Shown here piece after piece: positions 7,167 to 15,598 of a DNA stretch of 64,000 nucleotides. The DNA comes from an uncultured Paracoccaceae bacterium (GTDB lineage Bacteria > Pseudomonadota > Alphaproteobacteria > Rhodobacterales > Rhodobacteraceae), in contig CANKVU010000022.1 of assembly GCA_947487205.1 (NCBI GenBank), forward strand, positions 1 through 64,000, given 5' to 3'. Positions within the stretch are counted from its first letter, which is position 1. Each line of letters starts with the position of its first letter. The notes under the pieces were generated by a model that made no database searches, was not told the DNA's origin, and saw only the letters and a program-made list of their open reading frames with translations. The translations under genes were made by a program, and so were the position numbers.

Positions 7167-8807
7167 ATGAAAGCTTCTGATCTTCTGGTCGCTGCCCTGG
7201 AGACGGAGGGGGTCGAGTACATCTTCGGCATTCCGGGCGAAGAGAACCTCGATCTGCTCGAAAGCATCGCCGGCTCGCCGATCAAGCTGATCCTGACCCG
7301 CCACGAACAGGCCGCGGGCTTCATGGCGGCGACCTATGGCCGGTTCACCGGCAAGGCCGGTATCTGCATGTCCACGCTGGGACCGGGCGCTACCAACCTC
7401 GTCACGGCGGCCGCCTATGCCACGCTCGGCGGCATGCCCATGCTGATGCTGACCGGCCAGAAGCCGATCCGCAGCTCCAAGCAGGGCCGGTTCCAGATCC
7501 TTGACGTCGTGGACATGATGCAGCCGGTCACGAAGTATTCGCGGCAGCTCCTCTCCGGAGCCGGCATCCCCAGCCGCCTGCGCGAGGCGGTCCGCGTGGC
7601 CGAGGAAGAGAAACCGGGCGCGACGCATCTGGAACTGCCCGAGGACGTGGCGCAGGAAGACGTGGACGGCGTACCGATCACCCCGTCCAGCACCCGCCGG
7701 CCCGTCCCCGAGGAGAAGGCCGTGCGCGCGGCGGTGGAGAAGCTTCGCGCCGCCAAGGCGCCCATCCTCGTGATCGGCGCGGGCGCGAACCGCAAGCTCA
7801 CCTCGAAGATGCTGACCGAGCTCATCGACACCTTGGGGATTCCCTTCGTCACGACGCAGCTCGGCAAGGGCGTCGTGGACGAGCGGAGCCCGCATTTCAT
7901 GGGGTGCGCGGCGCTGTCCTCGGGCGATTTCGTGCATCGCGCCATCGAGGCGGCCGACCTCGTCGTGAATATCGGCCACGACGTCATCGAGAAGCCCCCC
8001 TTCTTCATGAGGGCCGGCGGCACGGAGGTGATTCATATCAACTTCCGGTCGGCCGAGGTCGATCCGGTCTATTTCCCCCAGCTCGAGGTCGTCGGCGACA
8101 TCGCGAACGCGATCTGGCAGATCAAGACGGGCCTGGCGGATCGCCCCGTCTACGATCCGGTCCGGATGCGCGAGATCAAGCGCCACCACGACGCCCATAT
8201 CGAGGAAGGGGCCGACGACGACCGCTTTCCGATCTACCCGCAGCGGCTCGTCGCCGATGTCCGCCACGTCCTGCCCTCGGACGGGATCGTCTGCCTCGAC
8301 AACGGCATCTACAAGATCTGGTTCGCCCGGAACTACCTCGCGCACGGGCCGAACACGGTGATCCTCGACAATGCGCTGGCCTCGATGGGGGCGGGGCTCC
8401 CCTCGGCGATGGCGGCCACCCTGGTCAATCCTGGGCGCCCGGTCCTCGCCGTGGTCGGCGACGGCGGCTTCATGATGAACAGCCAGGAACTCGAGACCGC
8501 CGTGCGGCTCGGCCTGGATCTGACCGTGCTGATCCTGAACGACGCGGCCTATGGCATGATCCGCTGGAAGCAGGCCGACATGGGCTTTCGCGATTACGGC
8601 CTGAGCTACGACAACCCCGACTTCGTCGCCTATGCGCGCAGCTATGGCGCCGAGGGCCACCGGATCGCTGCCGCCGACGCGCTTGCCCCGACGCTCGAAC
8701 GTTGCCTGAAGGCCGGTGGTGTCCACGTGATCGATTGTCCCGTCGATTATTCCGAGAACGACCGCATCCTCCACCACGAGATCGAGGAGCTCAGCGCGGC
8801 GGTCTGA
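7167..8807 (+). CDS. TPP-dependent acetolactate synthase-like enzyme
   Basis: The protein has 546 aa with the three-domain layout of pyruvate-oxidase/acetolactate-synthase enzymes. The N-terminal PYR domain has the TPP-activating Glu47 in TRHEQAAGF and the LGPGATN motif. A middle Rossmann-like domain (ILVIGAGAN) spans about 190-320. The C-terminal PP domain has the GDGGF ... NDAAYG thiamine-diphosphate signature. The start is ATG 7167 behind AAAAGGAAC. No ilvH/ilvN regulatory subunit gene lies nearby, so a catabolic acetolactate synthase or another carboligase/decarboxylase is more likely than the branched-chain biosynthetic enzyme. A diverged paralogue lies at 28945. The gene seems monocistronic. 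Substrate unproven. Confidence 0.85.
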   Translation: MKASDLLVAALETEGVEYIFGIPGEENLDLLESIAGSPIKLILTRHEQAAGFMAATYGRFTGKAGICMSTLGPGATNLVTAAAYATLGGMPMLMLTGQKPIRSSKQGRFQILDVVDMMQPVTKYSRQLLSGAGIPSRLREAVRVAEEEKPGATHLELPEDVAQEDVDGVPITPSSTRRPVPEEKAVRAAVEKLRAAKAPILVIGAGANRKLTSKMLTELIDTLGIPFVTTQLGKGVVDERSPHFMGCAALSSGDFVHRAIEAADLVVNIGHDVIEKPPFFMRAGGTEVIHINFRSAEVDPVYFPQLEVVGDIANAIWQIKTGLADRPVYDPVRMREIKRHHDAHIEEGADDDRFPIYPQRLVADVRHVLPSDGIVCLDNGIYKIWFARNYLAHGPNTVILDNALASMGAGLPSAMAATLVNPGRPVLAVVGDGGFMMNSQELETAVRLGLDLTVLILNDAAYGMIRWKQADMGFRDYGLSYDNPDFVAYARSYGAEGHRIAAADALAPTLERCLKAGGVHVIDCPVDYSENDRILHHEIEELSAAV

Positions 8808-9013
8808 GCCTTCACCCGTGCCGCGCAGGGCGCCGCACCGCACCGGGAAATATGGGGCCAGCATTCCCCGTCCACACCGTCTCGGCCGAGAACAGCTTGC
8901 CGGGACGGTGTTCGGCCGGGAAGCGAGACTGGCTCCTGCGTCCCGGCCGGGAGCCCCATGCCGGCCCCGTCCGGACCGTCGACCACGGGGCCGGAGCGGC
9001 CGGTCGCCCTGGT

Positions 9014-10267
9014 CTACTTTGCGGCCCTTCCCTCCAGCGGCGGCAGGAACCAGACGGCCAGTCCGGCCAGCGGCAGGAAGGCGCAGAGCCGGTAGACCGC
9101 CTCGACCCCGTGGCTGTCCGCCATCACGCCGAGCAGCGCCGCCGAGATCCCGGCGAGGCCGAAATTCAGCCCGTAGAACAGCCCCCCGATGAGGCCGATG
9201 CGGTTCGGCAGCAGGTCCATGGCGTAGATGAGGATCGAGGCGAAGGCGCTGGCCATGATCAGGTTGATCGCCACCGTCAACACCCCGGTCCAGACCAGGT
9301 CGACATGGGGCAGGATCAGCGTCAGGGGCAGCGGCCCGAGCATCGAGATCCAGATGATCCGCTGGCGCCCGATCGCGTCGCCGACCACGCCGCCGATCAG
9401 CACGCCCACCGCCGCGGCCATCAGGAAGACGAACAGCATCATTTGCGAGGCGGGGATCGACAGGCCGAACTTCTCGATGAGGTAGAAGGTGTAGAATGAC
9501 CGGAAACTCTCGCCGTAGGTGTTCTTGGTGAACATGAGGAAGGTGAGGACGCTCAGCCCCACCGCGATCGTCGCGGCGCTGTGCCGGGGGGAGGGGGCCT
9601 CGGCCCGGCGGCGTGCGGAGCGGTCCGTGAATTCCTCGCGGATCCGGTGCTGCTGGCGCCCGATCCAGCTCAGCAGAGCCATCGCGAGGAGCGCGAGCAC
9701 CGCGAACCAGGCAAGGCTCGGCTGGCCCCAGGGGGCGATGATGATCGCGGCGAGGACGGGCCCGAGCGCGCCGCCCGCCTGTCCGCCCACCTGGAAGATC
9801 CCCTGCGCCAACCCCTGCCGGTCGCCGGCGGCGTAGCGCGCCATGCGCGTCGCCTCGGGGTGGAAGATCGAGGAGCCGATGCCGATCAGCGCCACCGCGA
9901 CGAGGATCAGGGCGTAGCTGCCGGCGAAGGCCAGGCAGACCAGACCGGACAGGGTGAAGGTCATGCCGACGACCGGCGAATAGGGCGCCGGGTAGCGGTC
10001 CGTCACCATCCCCATCACCGGCTGCAGCAGCGATCCCGCGATCTGGAAGGTCAGCGTGATCAGGCCGATCTGCACGAAGTCGAGCCCGTATGCCTCCTTC
10101 AGGATCGGATAGGCCGCCGGGATGAGCGACTGCATCAGGTCGTTCAGCAGATGCGTGGCGCCGAGCGCGGTGAGCACGACGAGGTAGGTCCGGGCGGGCG
10201 TGGCGATGGTCAAGGCGATCACTCGAGACGGGATGTGGCGGATTAAGACCCGAACGGCCGGCGCCAC
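9014..10267 (-). CDS. MFS transporter, fosmidomycin-resistance (Fsr) type
   Basis: A roughly 400-417-aa permease with about 12 membrane segments and marks of the Fsr family: ATHLLNDLMQSLIPAAYPIL near the N-terminus, the loop GMVTDRYPAPY, and GIGSSIFHPEATRMAR. Fsr proteins export small drugs and are sometimes annotated for metabolites or formaldehyde tolerance. The start is uncertain: GTG at 10267 gives the longest form, GTG at 10222 is also possible, and neither has a clear ribosome site. The gene is convergent with the TPP enzyme and followed upstream by the MerR/cation transporter pair. The real substrate cannot be read from the sequence. Confidence 0.85.
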   Translation of the reverse strand: MAPAVRVLIRHIPSRVIALTIATPARTYLVVLTALGATHLLNDLMQSLIPAAYPILKEAYGLDFVQIGLITLTFQIAGSLLQPVMGMVTDRYPAPYSPVVGMTFTLSGLVCLAFAGSYALILVAVALIGIGSSIFHPEATRMARYAAGDRQGLAQGIFQVGGQAGGALGPVLAAIIIAPWGQPSLAWFAVLALLAMALLSWIGRQQHRIREEFTDRSARRRAEAPSPRHSAATIAVGLSVLTFLMFTKNTYGESFRSFYTFYLIEKFGLSIPASQMMLFVFLMAAAVGVLIGGVVGDAIGRQRIIWISMLGPLPLTLILPHVDLVWTGVLTVAINLIMASAFASILIYAMDLLPNRIGLIGGLFYGLNFGLAGISAALLGVMADSHGVEAVYRLCAFLPLAGLAVWFLPPLEGRAAK

Positions 10268-10390
10268 AAGAGCGATATGTCGCGACCGGCACCCGCGCCG
10301 AGCCGCGCGGCGCTGAGGACAGAGAGGGTACGACCGCGCACCATGCGGGGCGAAGCCGTCATCCCTTGCCCGGCCAGTGCCGATCAGCGG

Positions 10391-10798
10391 TCAGCCGGGG
10401 GCGATCGCGTCGAGGATGCGGCAGTTCGCGATCGTGCCGCCGCCATTGCAGCGCGACGAGATCCGTCGCAGCTCCCGGGCCAGCGCTTGCAGGTCGGCGA
10501 TCTTCCCCTCGACCTCGGCCAGGTGGGCCGCGGTGATCTCGTCCACCTCGTGGCAGGGACGCGCGTCTTCGGATGACAGGTCGAGGAGTTCCCGAACCTG
10601 GTCCAGCGAGAACCCCAGTGCCCGGCAGCGCCGTATGAACCGCAGGCGGTCGAGCGCGCGGGAGCCGTAGGTGCGGTAGTTGCCGGCGCTCCGCCCGGGC
10701 ACCGGCAACAGACCGATCTTCTCGTAATATCGGATCGTGACGACCTTCGTCCCCGTCTCGCGGGAGAGGTCGCCGATCTTCAGATCGTGGTGCTGCAT
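10391..10798 (-). CDS. MerR-family metal-responsive regulator
   Basis: The protein has 135 aa. A MerR winged helix spans residues 6-75 (KIGDLSRETGTKVVTIRYYE, then a GNYRTYG wing), followed by a dimerisation helix and a cysteine-bearing C-terminus: RPCHEVDEI and CNGGGTIANCRILDAI. That C-terminal cysteine pattern is typical of the Zn/Cd/Pb-sensing branch (ZntR, CadR, PbrR). It is divergent from a cation transporter with a MerR-type promoter in between, so it most likely activates the transporter when metal is bound. Which metal is sensed is inference. Confidence 0.9.
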   Translation of the reverse strand: MQHHDLKIGDLSRETGTKVVTIRYYEKIGLLPVPGRSAGNYRTYGSRALDRLRFIRRCRALGFSLDQVRELLDLSSEDARPCHEVDEITAAHLAEVEGKIADLQALARELRRISSRCNGGGTIANCRILDAIAPG

Positions 10799-10801
10799 GG
10801 C

Positions 10802-10832
10802 TTGACCCTATAGCGGCTATAGACCGTACATG
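10802..10832 (+). promoter_or_regulatory. MerR-type promoter/operator of the cation transporter
   Basis: The -35 TTGACC (10802-10807) and -10 TACATG (10827-10832) are separated by 19 bp, the overlong spacer characteristic of MerR-activated promoters. The spacer holds the dyad CTATAG-CGG-CTATAG (10808-10822), where a MerR dimer would bind and underwind the DNA. It lies between the divergent merR-like gene and the transporter gene at 10850. Confidence 0.8.
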
Positions 10833-10849
10833 GGCGGCGACGACCAAGA

Positions 10850-11509
10850 ATGCGAGACCGGCCGATGCCCTGCTGCTCCCACGATACCTGCGCCTCGAAC
10901 GGGACCGCGACCGGACGCTACCGATCCGTCCTCTGGATCGTGCTCGCCATCAACGCGTCGATGTTCCTGGTCGAGATCGCCGCCGGTCTCGCCGCGGGCT
11001 CCGCGGCGCTGCAGGCCGACGCGCTCGACTTCTTCGCCGACGCCGCGAATTACGGGATCAGCCTCTTCGTGCTCGGGCTGGGCCTGCGCTGGCGTGCCGG
11101 CGCCGCACTGGTCAAGGGCGCGTCGATGGCGCTCTTCGGCCTCTGGGTGATCGGAAGCGTCGTCTGGCACGCCCTGCACGGAACGGTGCCGGGATGGGGC
11201 ACGATGGGCGTCGTGGGGGCCGCGGCGCTGGCGGCGAACGTGGCCTGTCTCGTCCTGCTCCATGCCTGGCGCGACGGGGACGCGAACATGCGGTCGGTCT
11301 GGATCTGCTCGCGCAACGACGTCATCGCCAATCTGGCGGTTCTAGCCGCGGCCTTCGGCGTCTTCGGCACCGGGACGGGCTGGCCCGACATCATCGTCGC
11401 CGCCGTCATGGCCGTGCTGGCCCTTCAGGGGGCCGCCACAATCGTCAGGCAGGCGCTTGCCGAACTGCGCGAAGAGGGCGGAACCGCGCCGGTGCCGATC
11501 CTGCGGTGA
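10850..11509 (+). CDS. Cation transporter, CDF-like membrane domain
   Basis: A protein of 214-219 aa with about six membrane segments and no cytoplasmic C-terminal domain. A short Cys/His N-terminus (PCCSHDTC) precedes the metal-site motifs of the cation diffusion facilitator fold: ADALDFFADAANYG in the second helix and CSRNDVIANLA in the fifth. It probably exports Zn2+, Co2+ or Cd2+ in exchange for protons. Starts at 10850 or 10865 are both possible; 10865 leaves a more normal leader after the predicted promoter. It is controlled by the divergent MerR protein. Confidence 0.82.
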   Translation: MRDRPMPCCSHDTCASNGTATGRYRSVLWIVLAINASMFLVEIAAGLAAGSAALQADALDFFADAANYGISLFVLGLGLRWRAGAALVKGASMALFGLWVIGSVVWHALHGTVPGWGTMGVVGAAALAANVACLVLLHAWRDGDANMRSVWICSRNDVIANLAVLAAAFGVFGTGTGWPDIIVAAVMAVLALQGAATIVRQALAELREEGGTAPVPILR

Positions 11510-11533
11510 GACCCTCCGGGGGGCGGGACCGGC

Positions 11534-11860
11534 CTATGATTGCTCCTGCTGTTCGAATACCAGGCGCTTCGCCTCGTCTTCGGCGCGCGCATATTCGGCC
11601 CGCACCTCCGACAGGTCCGCGAGATCACCGAGATCGGACGCGATCTTGTCGATCACCGGTTGCCCGGAGGCGGTTCTTTCGAGCGCGATCCGCACCACGT
11701 CCTGGACGTAGGTCCGGGCCTCCTCGTCCGCCTTGCCCATGAGGCGGGCCGCCCATCGGCCGAGGATCCTGCTGCGCTGGACCAGAAGCCGGAACTTGAG
11801 ATTATGGTCGTGCGCCAGCTGGGTCTCGAACGCCCTGGCGCGATCTTGAAGGGTCACCAT
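11534..11860 (-). CDS. DUF1476 / ATPase zeta-subunit-like protein
   Basis: A 108-aa protein with the DUF1476 layout: TLQDRARAFETQLAHDHNLK, then LGRWAARLMGK, an acidic linker, and a C-terminal EVRAEYARAEDEAKRL helix. In alphaproteobacteria this family is the zeta inhibitor of F1FO-ATPase. This copy is diverged (GRWAARLMGK; the first half is less acidic) and sits far from ATP-synthase genes, in a stress-type locus, so it may be a paralogue with another target. I take the start at ATG 11860 (GGAAG upstream) rather than 11941. It is the third gene of the leftward DUF2333 operon, 87 bases after the preceding gene. Confidence 0.75.
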   Translation of the reverse strand: MVTLQDRARAFETQLAHDHNLKFRLLVQRSRILGRWAARLMGKADEEARTYVQDVVRIALERTASGQPVIDKIASDLGDLADLSEVRAEYARAEDEAKRLVFEQQEQS

Positions 11861-11947
11861 CGTGGATCTTCCGGGTTGCGGGATTGCGCCTTCCTGATGC
11901 CGAAATCGTGGCGCCGGAAGGCGTTTCTCCGTCGGAGACATGTCGTG

Positions 11948-12292
11948 TCAGGCGGCCGAACGGGCCTCGACATCGTGCGAGATCCGGCGCGGCGCTTCCG
12001 TGGTGCCGATGCGCTTCGGCCCCTCCAGGAGCGCGACGATCTCGCGACCGATTTCGCGCTCTTCTTCGGCACGGGTCATGAGGCCGACCACCGCCTCGTC
12101 GAGATAGTGTCGGTGCATCCCGATGAGGCGCAGACGGCGATTGGACAACCGGTTCAGCGCGCCGGAGATCGCCGCGATATCCCTCTTGGCGCGCCAGGCC
12201 CGGTAGACGGACTTCGCCTGCGCCAATCGGCCGGAAGGGGCGTGATCGGGCTCGACCTCGATCCCGAGCCTGTCGATGAGCGTGTTCAACAT
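11948..12292 (-). CDS. Hypothetical protein, 114 aa
   Basis: I do not recognise this protein. The ATG at 12292 follows a strong ACGGAGG ribosome site, and the frame shows normal coding character (LNTLIDRLGIEVEPDH at the N-terminus, an arginine-rich centre, a helical EEEREIGREIVALLEG segment). No membrane segment or signal peptide. It starts 29 bases after the DUF2333 gene, so it should be translated from the same transcript; the DUF1476-like gene follows. Confidence 0.7.
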   Translation of the reverse strand: MLNTLIDRLGIEVEPDHAPSGRLAQAKSVYRAWRAKRDIAAISGALNRLSNRRLRLIGMHRHYLDEAVVGLMTRAEEEREIGREIVALLEGPKRIGTTEAPRRISHDVEARSAA

Positions 12293-12321
12293 TGTCAATC
12301 CTCCGTTTTGCGTGGTCTGTC

Positions 12322-13317
12322 TCAGACGGCCAGGACGCTGACCGCCTCTTCGAGCTGCAGGATCGCGCGTTTCATGTAGAAACCCTGCAGGGCGAGGTGA
12401 TTGGCGAAGATCGACCGATCCCGGTCGCCGTTCAGGATCACGGCCGGTTGCAGTTGCGATCCCTTCCGCAGGCTCTCCAGCGCCTGTCCCCAGACGAGCC
12501 CCAGGCTGCGCTCCCGGATCACGGGGGCGAAATCCTCGCCGAGCGCCGCGAGCAGCACGTAATAGCCGTAGAGCATCCCCTTGTTCTGGTAGAACGCGTC
12601 GTCGGCGGTGCGGCTGAAGATCCACCACCCCGTCCGTTGCGCCCGCTCGAGCTGGGCCGTCTGGGAGCCGAGATCGGCCGATATGCGGGCCAGCGTGTCG
12701 GCACGGCGTTCGAACACGGCCTCGCCCCGCGCCAGGCGGTCGTTGTACCGGGTGAGCGCGGCAAGCCCCTGGCGGTACTGGCTCTCCGACGAGACGGTCG
12801 GCAGCAGGGACCGGTCCGGCTCCCAGATCCAGATATCGGGCGGGAATTGCAGGAAGCCCGTCGCCCGTTCGAGATCGGGATCGGCGCTGGAGGAGTTTCG
12901 CGTCCGCGCGATCTGGTCGAGCAATTCGAAGCTGAACCGACCGACGGACTTCATGACGCCGGCCTGGAAGTTCGGCATGTTGTCGAGCACCGCCGAGGGT
13001 GCGATCACCGGATCGTTCGGCGTCCAGCCGTTGATGTTCACCTCGCGGTCGATCAGCGCAGCGGCCGTGGCGACGGCGACGCTGCCGTTCTCCGGAACCG
13101 CGGCGGCCCGGAAGCCTGGATCGTTGTCGATCTGGTGCGCGAGCGGTCCGAACACGCCATAGTTCAGGACCCCCGCCGAAACGACGGCCAGGCCGATCAG
13201 CTTCAGGCCTTTCCGTCCGAGGGGCAGGCGTCCGAGGAGGGAGCGCGCGCGCGTCCCTGAGGCCGGTCCGCCTCCCTTGGCCATGGTCTTCGCAGTATCG
13301 GTGCTGAGCAGTGCCAC
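12322..13317 (-). CDS. DUF2333 family membrane-anchored protein
   Basis: The protein has 331 aa. A basic N-terminus is followed by one membrane helix (LKLIGLAVVSAGVLNYGVFG, about residues 38-57) and a large, probably periplasmic, DUF2333 domain, with WWIFSRTADDAFYQNKGMLY and a conserved tail LQLEEA. The function of DUF2333 is unknown. The start is GTG at 13317, supported by GGAGAGG nine bases upstream. It heads a leftward operon and is divergent from the ECF sigma gene, which suggests control by that sigma factor. Confidence 0.85.
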   Translation of the reverse strand: MALLSTDTAKTMAKGGGPASGTRARSLLGRLPLGRKGLKLIGLAVVSAGVLNYGVFGPLAHQIDNDPGFRAAAVPENGSVAVATAAALIDREVNINGWTPNDPVIAPSAVLDNMPNFQAGVMKSVGRFSFELLDQIARTRNSSSADPDLERATGFLQFPPDIWIWEPDRSLLPTVSSESQYRQGLAALTRYNDRLARGEAVFERRADTLARISADLGSQTAQLERAQRTGWWIFSRTADDAFYQNKGMLYGYYVLLAALGEDFAPVIRERSLGLVWGQALESLRKGSQLQPAVILNGDRDRSIFANHLALQGFYMKRAILQLEEAVSVLAV

Positions 13318-13474
13318 GTCGTGACCTCTCCGGGATCGGTTCGTGTCACATACGCCTCAGCAAGGGGAACCATCCCTCCGGCGCACGGAACCTCGGCGGT
13401 AAAATACTTGCCGCGGTCGGGATGAAGTCACCGGCTTGCGCGTAATCGCTATGACCACGGGCAAGGGGGTGACG

Positions 13475-13984
13475 ATGGACGGACGCGAGGAACTCGAACG
13501 CCGATTGACCGACTACGTGACGAGCCTGCGCCGCTATGCGCTGGTCCTGACGCGCGACAGGGACGCGGCCGAGGACCTGGTGCAGGAGACGCTGACGAAG
13601 GCGATCGCGGCGGCGGAAAGCTGGCAGCCCGGGTCGGACATGCGGGTGTGGCTGTTCCGCATCATGCACAACACGCATGTGAGCGATCGCCGGCGCCACC
13701 GCGTGCGCGAGGATGCGAAACTGCTCCTGCCCGAACCCGTTCAGGAGAGCGATCCGACCAGGCGCCTCGAATTGCAGCAGGTGCTCGATGCGCTCGACCA
13801 ATTGCCCGAGGCCCACCGGCTGCCGATCGTGCTCGTCGCGCTGAAGGAGATGTCCTACGCCGACGCCGCCCGGACGCTCGATGTGCCGCTGGGGACCTTC
13901 TACAGCCGGCTCGGGCGCGGCCGGGAGGCCCTGCGAAAGATCATGAACGGCGTGAAATCGACCAAACTGAAACTGGTCGTGTGA
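13475..13984 (+). CDS. RNA polymerase ECF sigma factor
   Basis: A 169-aa sigma-70 of the ECF class. Region 2 covers about residues 12-80 (RRYALVLTRDRDAAEDLVQE, ... SWQPGSDMRVWLFRIMHNTH); region 4 covers about 105-160 (LPEAHRLPIVLVALKEMSYA, then GTFYSRLGRGREAL). I take ATG 13475, directly behind an AGGGGG ribosome site, over three upstream in-frame starts. The next gene is its membrane anti-sigma factor, 10 bases downstream. Probable trigger: an envelope or oxidative signal, not determinable here. Confidence 0.93.
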   Translation: MDGREELERRLTDYVTSLRRYALVLTRDRDAAEDLVQETLTKAIAAAESWQPGSDMRVWLFRIMHNTHVSDRRRHRVREDAKLLLPEPVQESDPTRRLELQQVLDALDQLPEAHRLPIVLVALKEMSYADAARTLDVPLGTFYSRLGRGREALRKIMNGVKSTKLKLVV

Positions 13985-13994
13985 GGTGAACCCG

Positions 13995-14786
13995 ATGACC
14001 CATACCGCAACGATCGACGTGAACGCGTATCTGGATGGAGAGCTCGGTCCCGAGGAAGCCGCAGAGATCGAGGCGCGCCTCGCCCGGGATTCGGAGGCCC
14101 GGATCCGCTTCGAGGCGCTTGCGCGCCACAAGGACCACCTGGGCGAGGCGCTGACGGAACTGGCCGCCAGCGGACCGGTCAACCTCAAGACCGCCCGCCT
14201 CGAGAAGCGGCTTGCGGCGGCCTTGCATCGCCGGATGTCGCCGCGTCGGTCCTTCGCCTCGGTGGCGTGGATACGCCACGGATTCCAGATCGCCGCGTCC
14301 TGCGCGCTTGTCGCCTTCGGCTGGTGGGGCCATGCCAACTGGTCGCCCCGATCCTCGGCGGTTCCCGCCTACGTCTCGGAGGCGGTCGGAGCGCACCGGG
14401 TCTTCGCGGAGGACATGGTCCAGCCGGTCGAGTTCACGGGCGCCGCCCTTGCGGGGGCGACCGAGTGGTTCTCGAACAAGATCGGCACCGAGGTGACGGC
14501 GCCCGATCTCAGCGACTTCGACATGACGCTCGTGGGGGCGCGCCTTCTGGGGACACGGGAAGGTCCCATGGCGCAGTTCATCTACGAGGACGCCCTTGGC
14601 GAACGCTATTCGCTGACCCTCGCGCGTCATCCGGACGACACTCCCATAGCACCCCTCCAGGTGATCGATTACCCGGAGCGGGAAGCGGGCTACTGGAACA
14701 CTCCGAACCTCGACTTCACCTTCGTCGGACGCAAAGGCGGAACATCGGTCGAGGATGTCGCGGCCACATTGGTCGAGCGCATCTGA
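13995..14786 (+). CDS. Membrane anti-sigma factor
   Basis: The protein has 263 aa. Residues 1-90 form the anti-sigma domain, with AYLDGELGPEEAAEIEARLA and a DSEARIRFEALARHKDHL helix. One membrane helix lies near residue 100 (FQIAASCALVAFGWWG), followed by a periplasmic sensor part. A zinc-binding HxxxCxxC is not seen. The ATG at 13995 follows GAGGTG overlapping the sigma stop. It should hold the ECF sigma factor at the membrane until a signal arrives. A strong terminator follows directly. Confidence 0.88.
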   Translation: MTHTATIDVNAYLDGELGPEEAAEIEARLARDSEARIRFEALARHKDHLGEALTELAASGPVNLKTARLEKRLAAALHRRMSPRRSFASVAWIRHGFQIAASCALVAFGWWGHANWSPRSSAVPAYVSEAVGAHRVFAEDMVQPVEFTGAALAGATEWFSNKIGTEVTAPDLSDFDMTLVGARLLGTREGPMAQFIYEDALGERYSLTLARHPDDTPIAPLQVIDYPEREAGYWNTPNLDFTFVGRKGGTSVEDVAATLVERI

Positions 14787-14807
14787 TCCGTTGCGCGTCG
14801 TGACCAT

Positions 14808-14841
14808 GGCACCGCTCGGGACCTTCGAGCGGTGCCTTTTT
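14808..14841 (+). terminator. Intrinsic terminator after the anti-sigma gene
   Basis: Perfect 11-bp stem GGCACCGCTCG / CGAGCGGTGCC with a 7-base loop, followed by five T. A textbook rho-independent terminator closing the sigma/anti-sigma transcript. Confidence 0.95.
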
Positions 14842-14940
14842 CATCCGGCAGGGATGAGAGCGGGGTGTTGGACGTTTTCCTATCATCGCAGCGGGAGGTT
14901 TCGAGACCTGCCTCCCACACATGACAGGAGGAGTGGAGGG

Positions 14941-15321
14941 ATGACGTCTTTCGTACCGATTGGGAAACGCGGGCTCGCACTTGCGCTCGGGGCCGGCGTC
15001 CTTGTGGCATTGCTGCCCCTCGCCATCGCGCTGTCGCCGGAGAAGGCCGTCGCCGCGCATATGATCGGCGTGGTGATTGCCGCCCTGGCCGCCAAGACAT
15101 GGCAATGGCCGAGCCGGGGAGACGGGCTCCTGATCGCCGGGGCCGGCGCGCTGCTGATCGTGGTGCCGATCTTCGCCTGGCAGATGCCGACCGGGGCGGC
15201 CTGGGGGCTGCCCGCCCTCGGCGCCATCACGGCATTCGTGGGATTGCGCCACGCGATGACCCACGGAGACCTGCCGGCGGCCCCGGATGAAATGCCGGAT
15301 CGGCCATCGACCGGCCAGTGA
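14941..15321 (+). CDS. Small integral membrane protein, hypothetical
   Basis: A 126-aa protein with four hydrophobic helices (around residues 10-30, 36-52, 60-78, 85-103) and a short acidic, proline-rich tail. ATG 14941 follows GGAGG. It is isolated between two intrinsic terminators, so it must have its own promoter within 14842-14940. I do not recognise a family; the function is unknown. Confidence 0.75.
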   Translation: MTSFVPIGKRGLALALGAGVLVALLPLAIALSPEKAVAAHMIGVVIAALAAKTWQWPSRGDGLLIAGAGALLIVVPIFAWQMPTGAAWGLPALGAITAFVGLRHAMTHGDLPAAPDEMPDRPSTGQ

Positions 15322-15380
15322 CGCATCTGCCCGCACCGCGGAGCGCACCCCCCCCATGTCCACTGCCGCTCCGCACCCCC

Positions 15381-15414
15381 GGGGGCCGGTCCATCACCGG
15401 CCCCCGAATTTTTT
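15381..15414 (+). terminator. Intrinsic terminator
   Basis: A 10-bp perfect stem GGGGGCCGGT / ACCGGCCCCC with a 5-base loop, followed by GAATTTTTT. It ends the transcript of the small membrane protein and insulates the downstream antiporter operon. Confidence 0.93.
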
Positions 15415-15598
15415 CGAGCGAGATCATGGATGAAGCGTTCGTCCGAGACGTATGTATCTCGAACGCACGAGGCTTGCCGGAATGCGTTCCAGTTTCACGC
15501 AGATCACAGGGTCCGGGCCCCTCTGGCAACCGACGGCAGCCGGTTGCGATGTCGGAACCTTCGAACAGCCGCGCTCGACGCTGCCCGCAGGAGGGTCG

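Noticed and set aside
7167-8807. Biosynthetic acetolactate synthase IlvB
   Set aside because: No ilvN/ilvH or ilvC neighbour, and the protein is shorter than typical IlvB; left as a carboligase-like enzyme.
7038-10292. 1084-aa minus-strand frame spanning the TPP enzyme and MFS genes
   Set aside because: Shadow frame; the plus-strand TPP enzyme and the other-frame MFS protein explain the DNA.
13366-13392. Two GGAACC hexamers as EcfG-type -35 elements between DUF2333 and the sigma gene
   Set aside because: No GTT-type -10 at 16-17 bp from either on the plus strand; may be chance.
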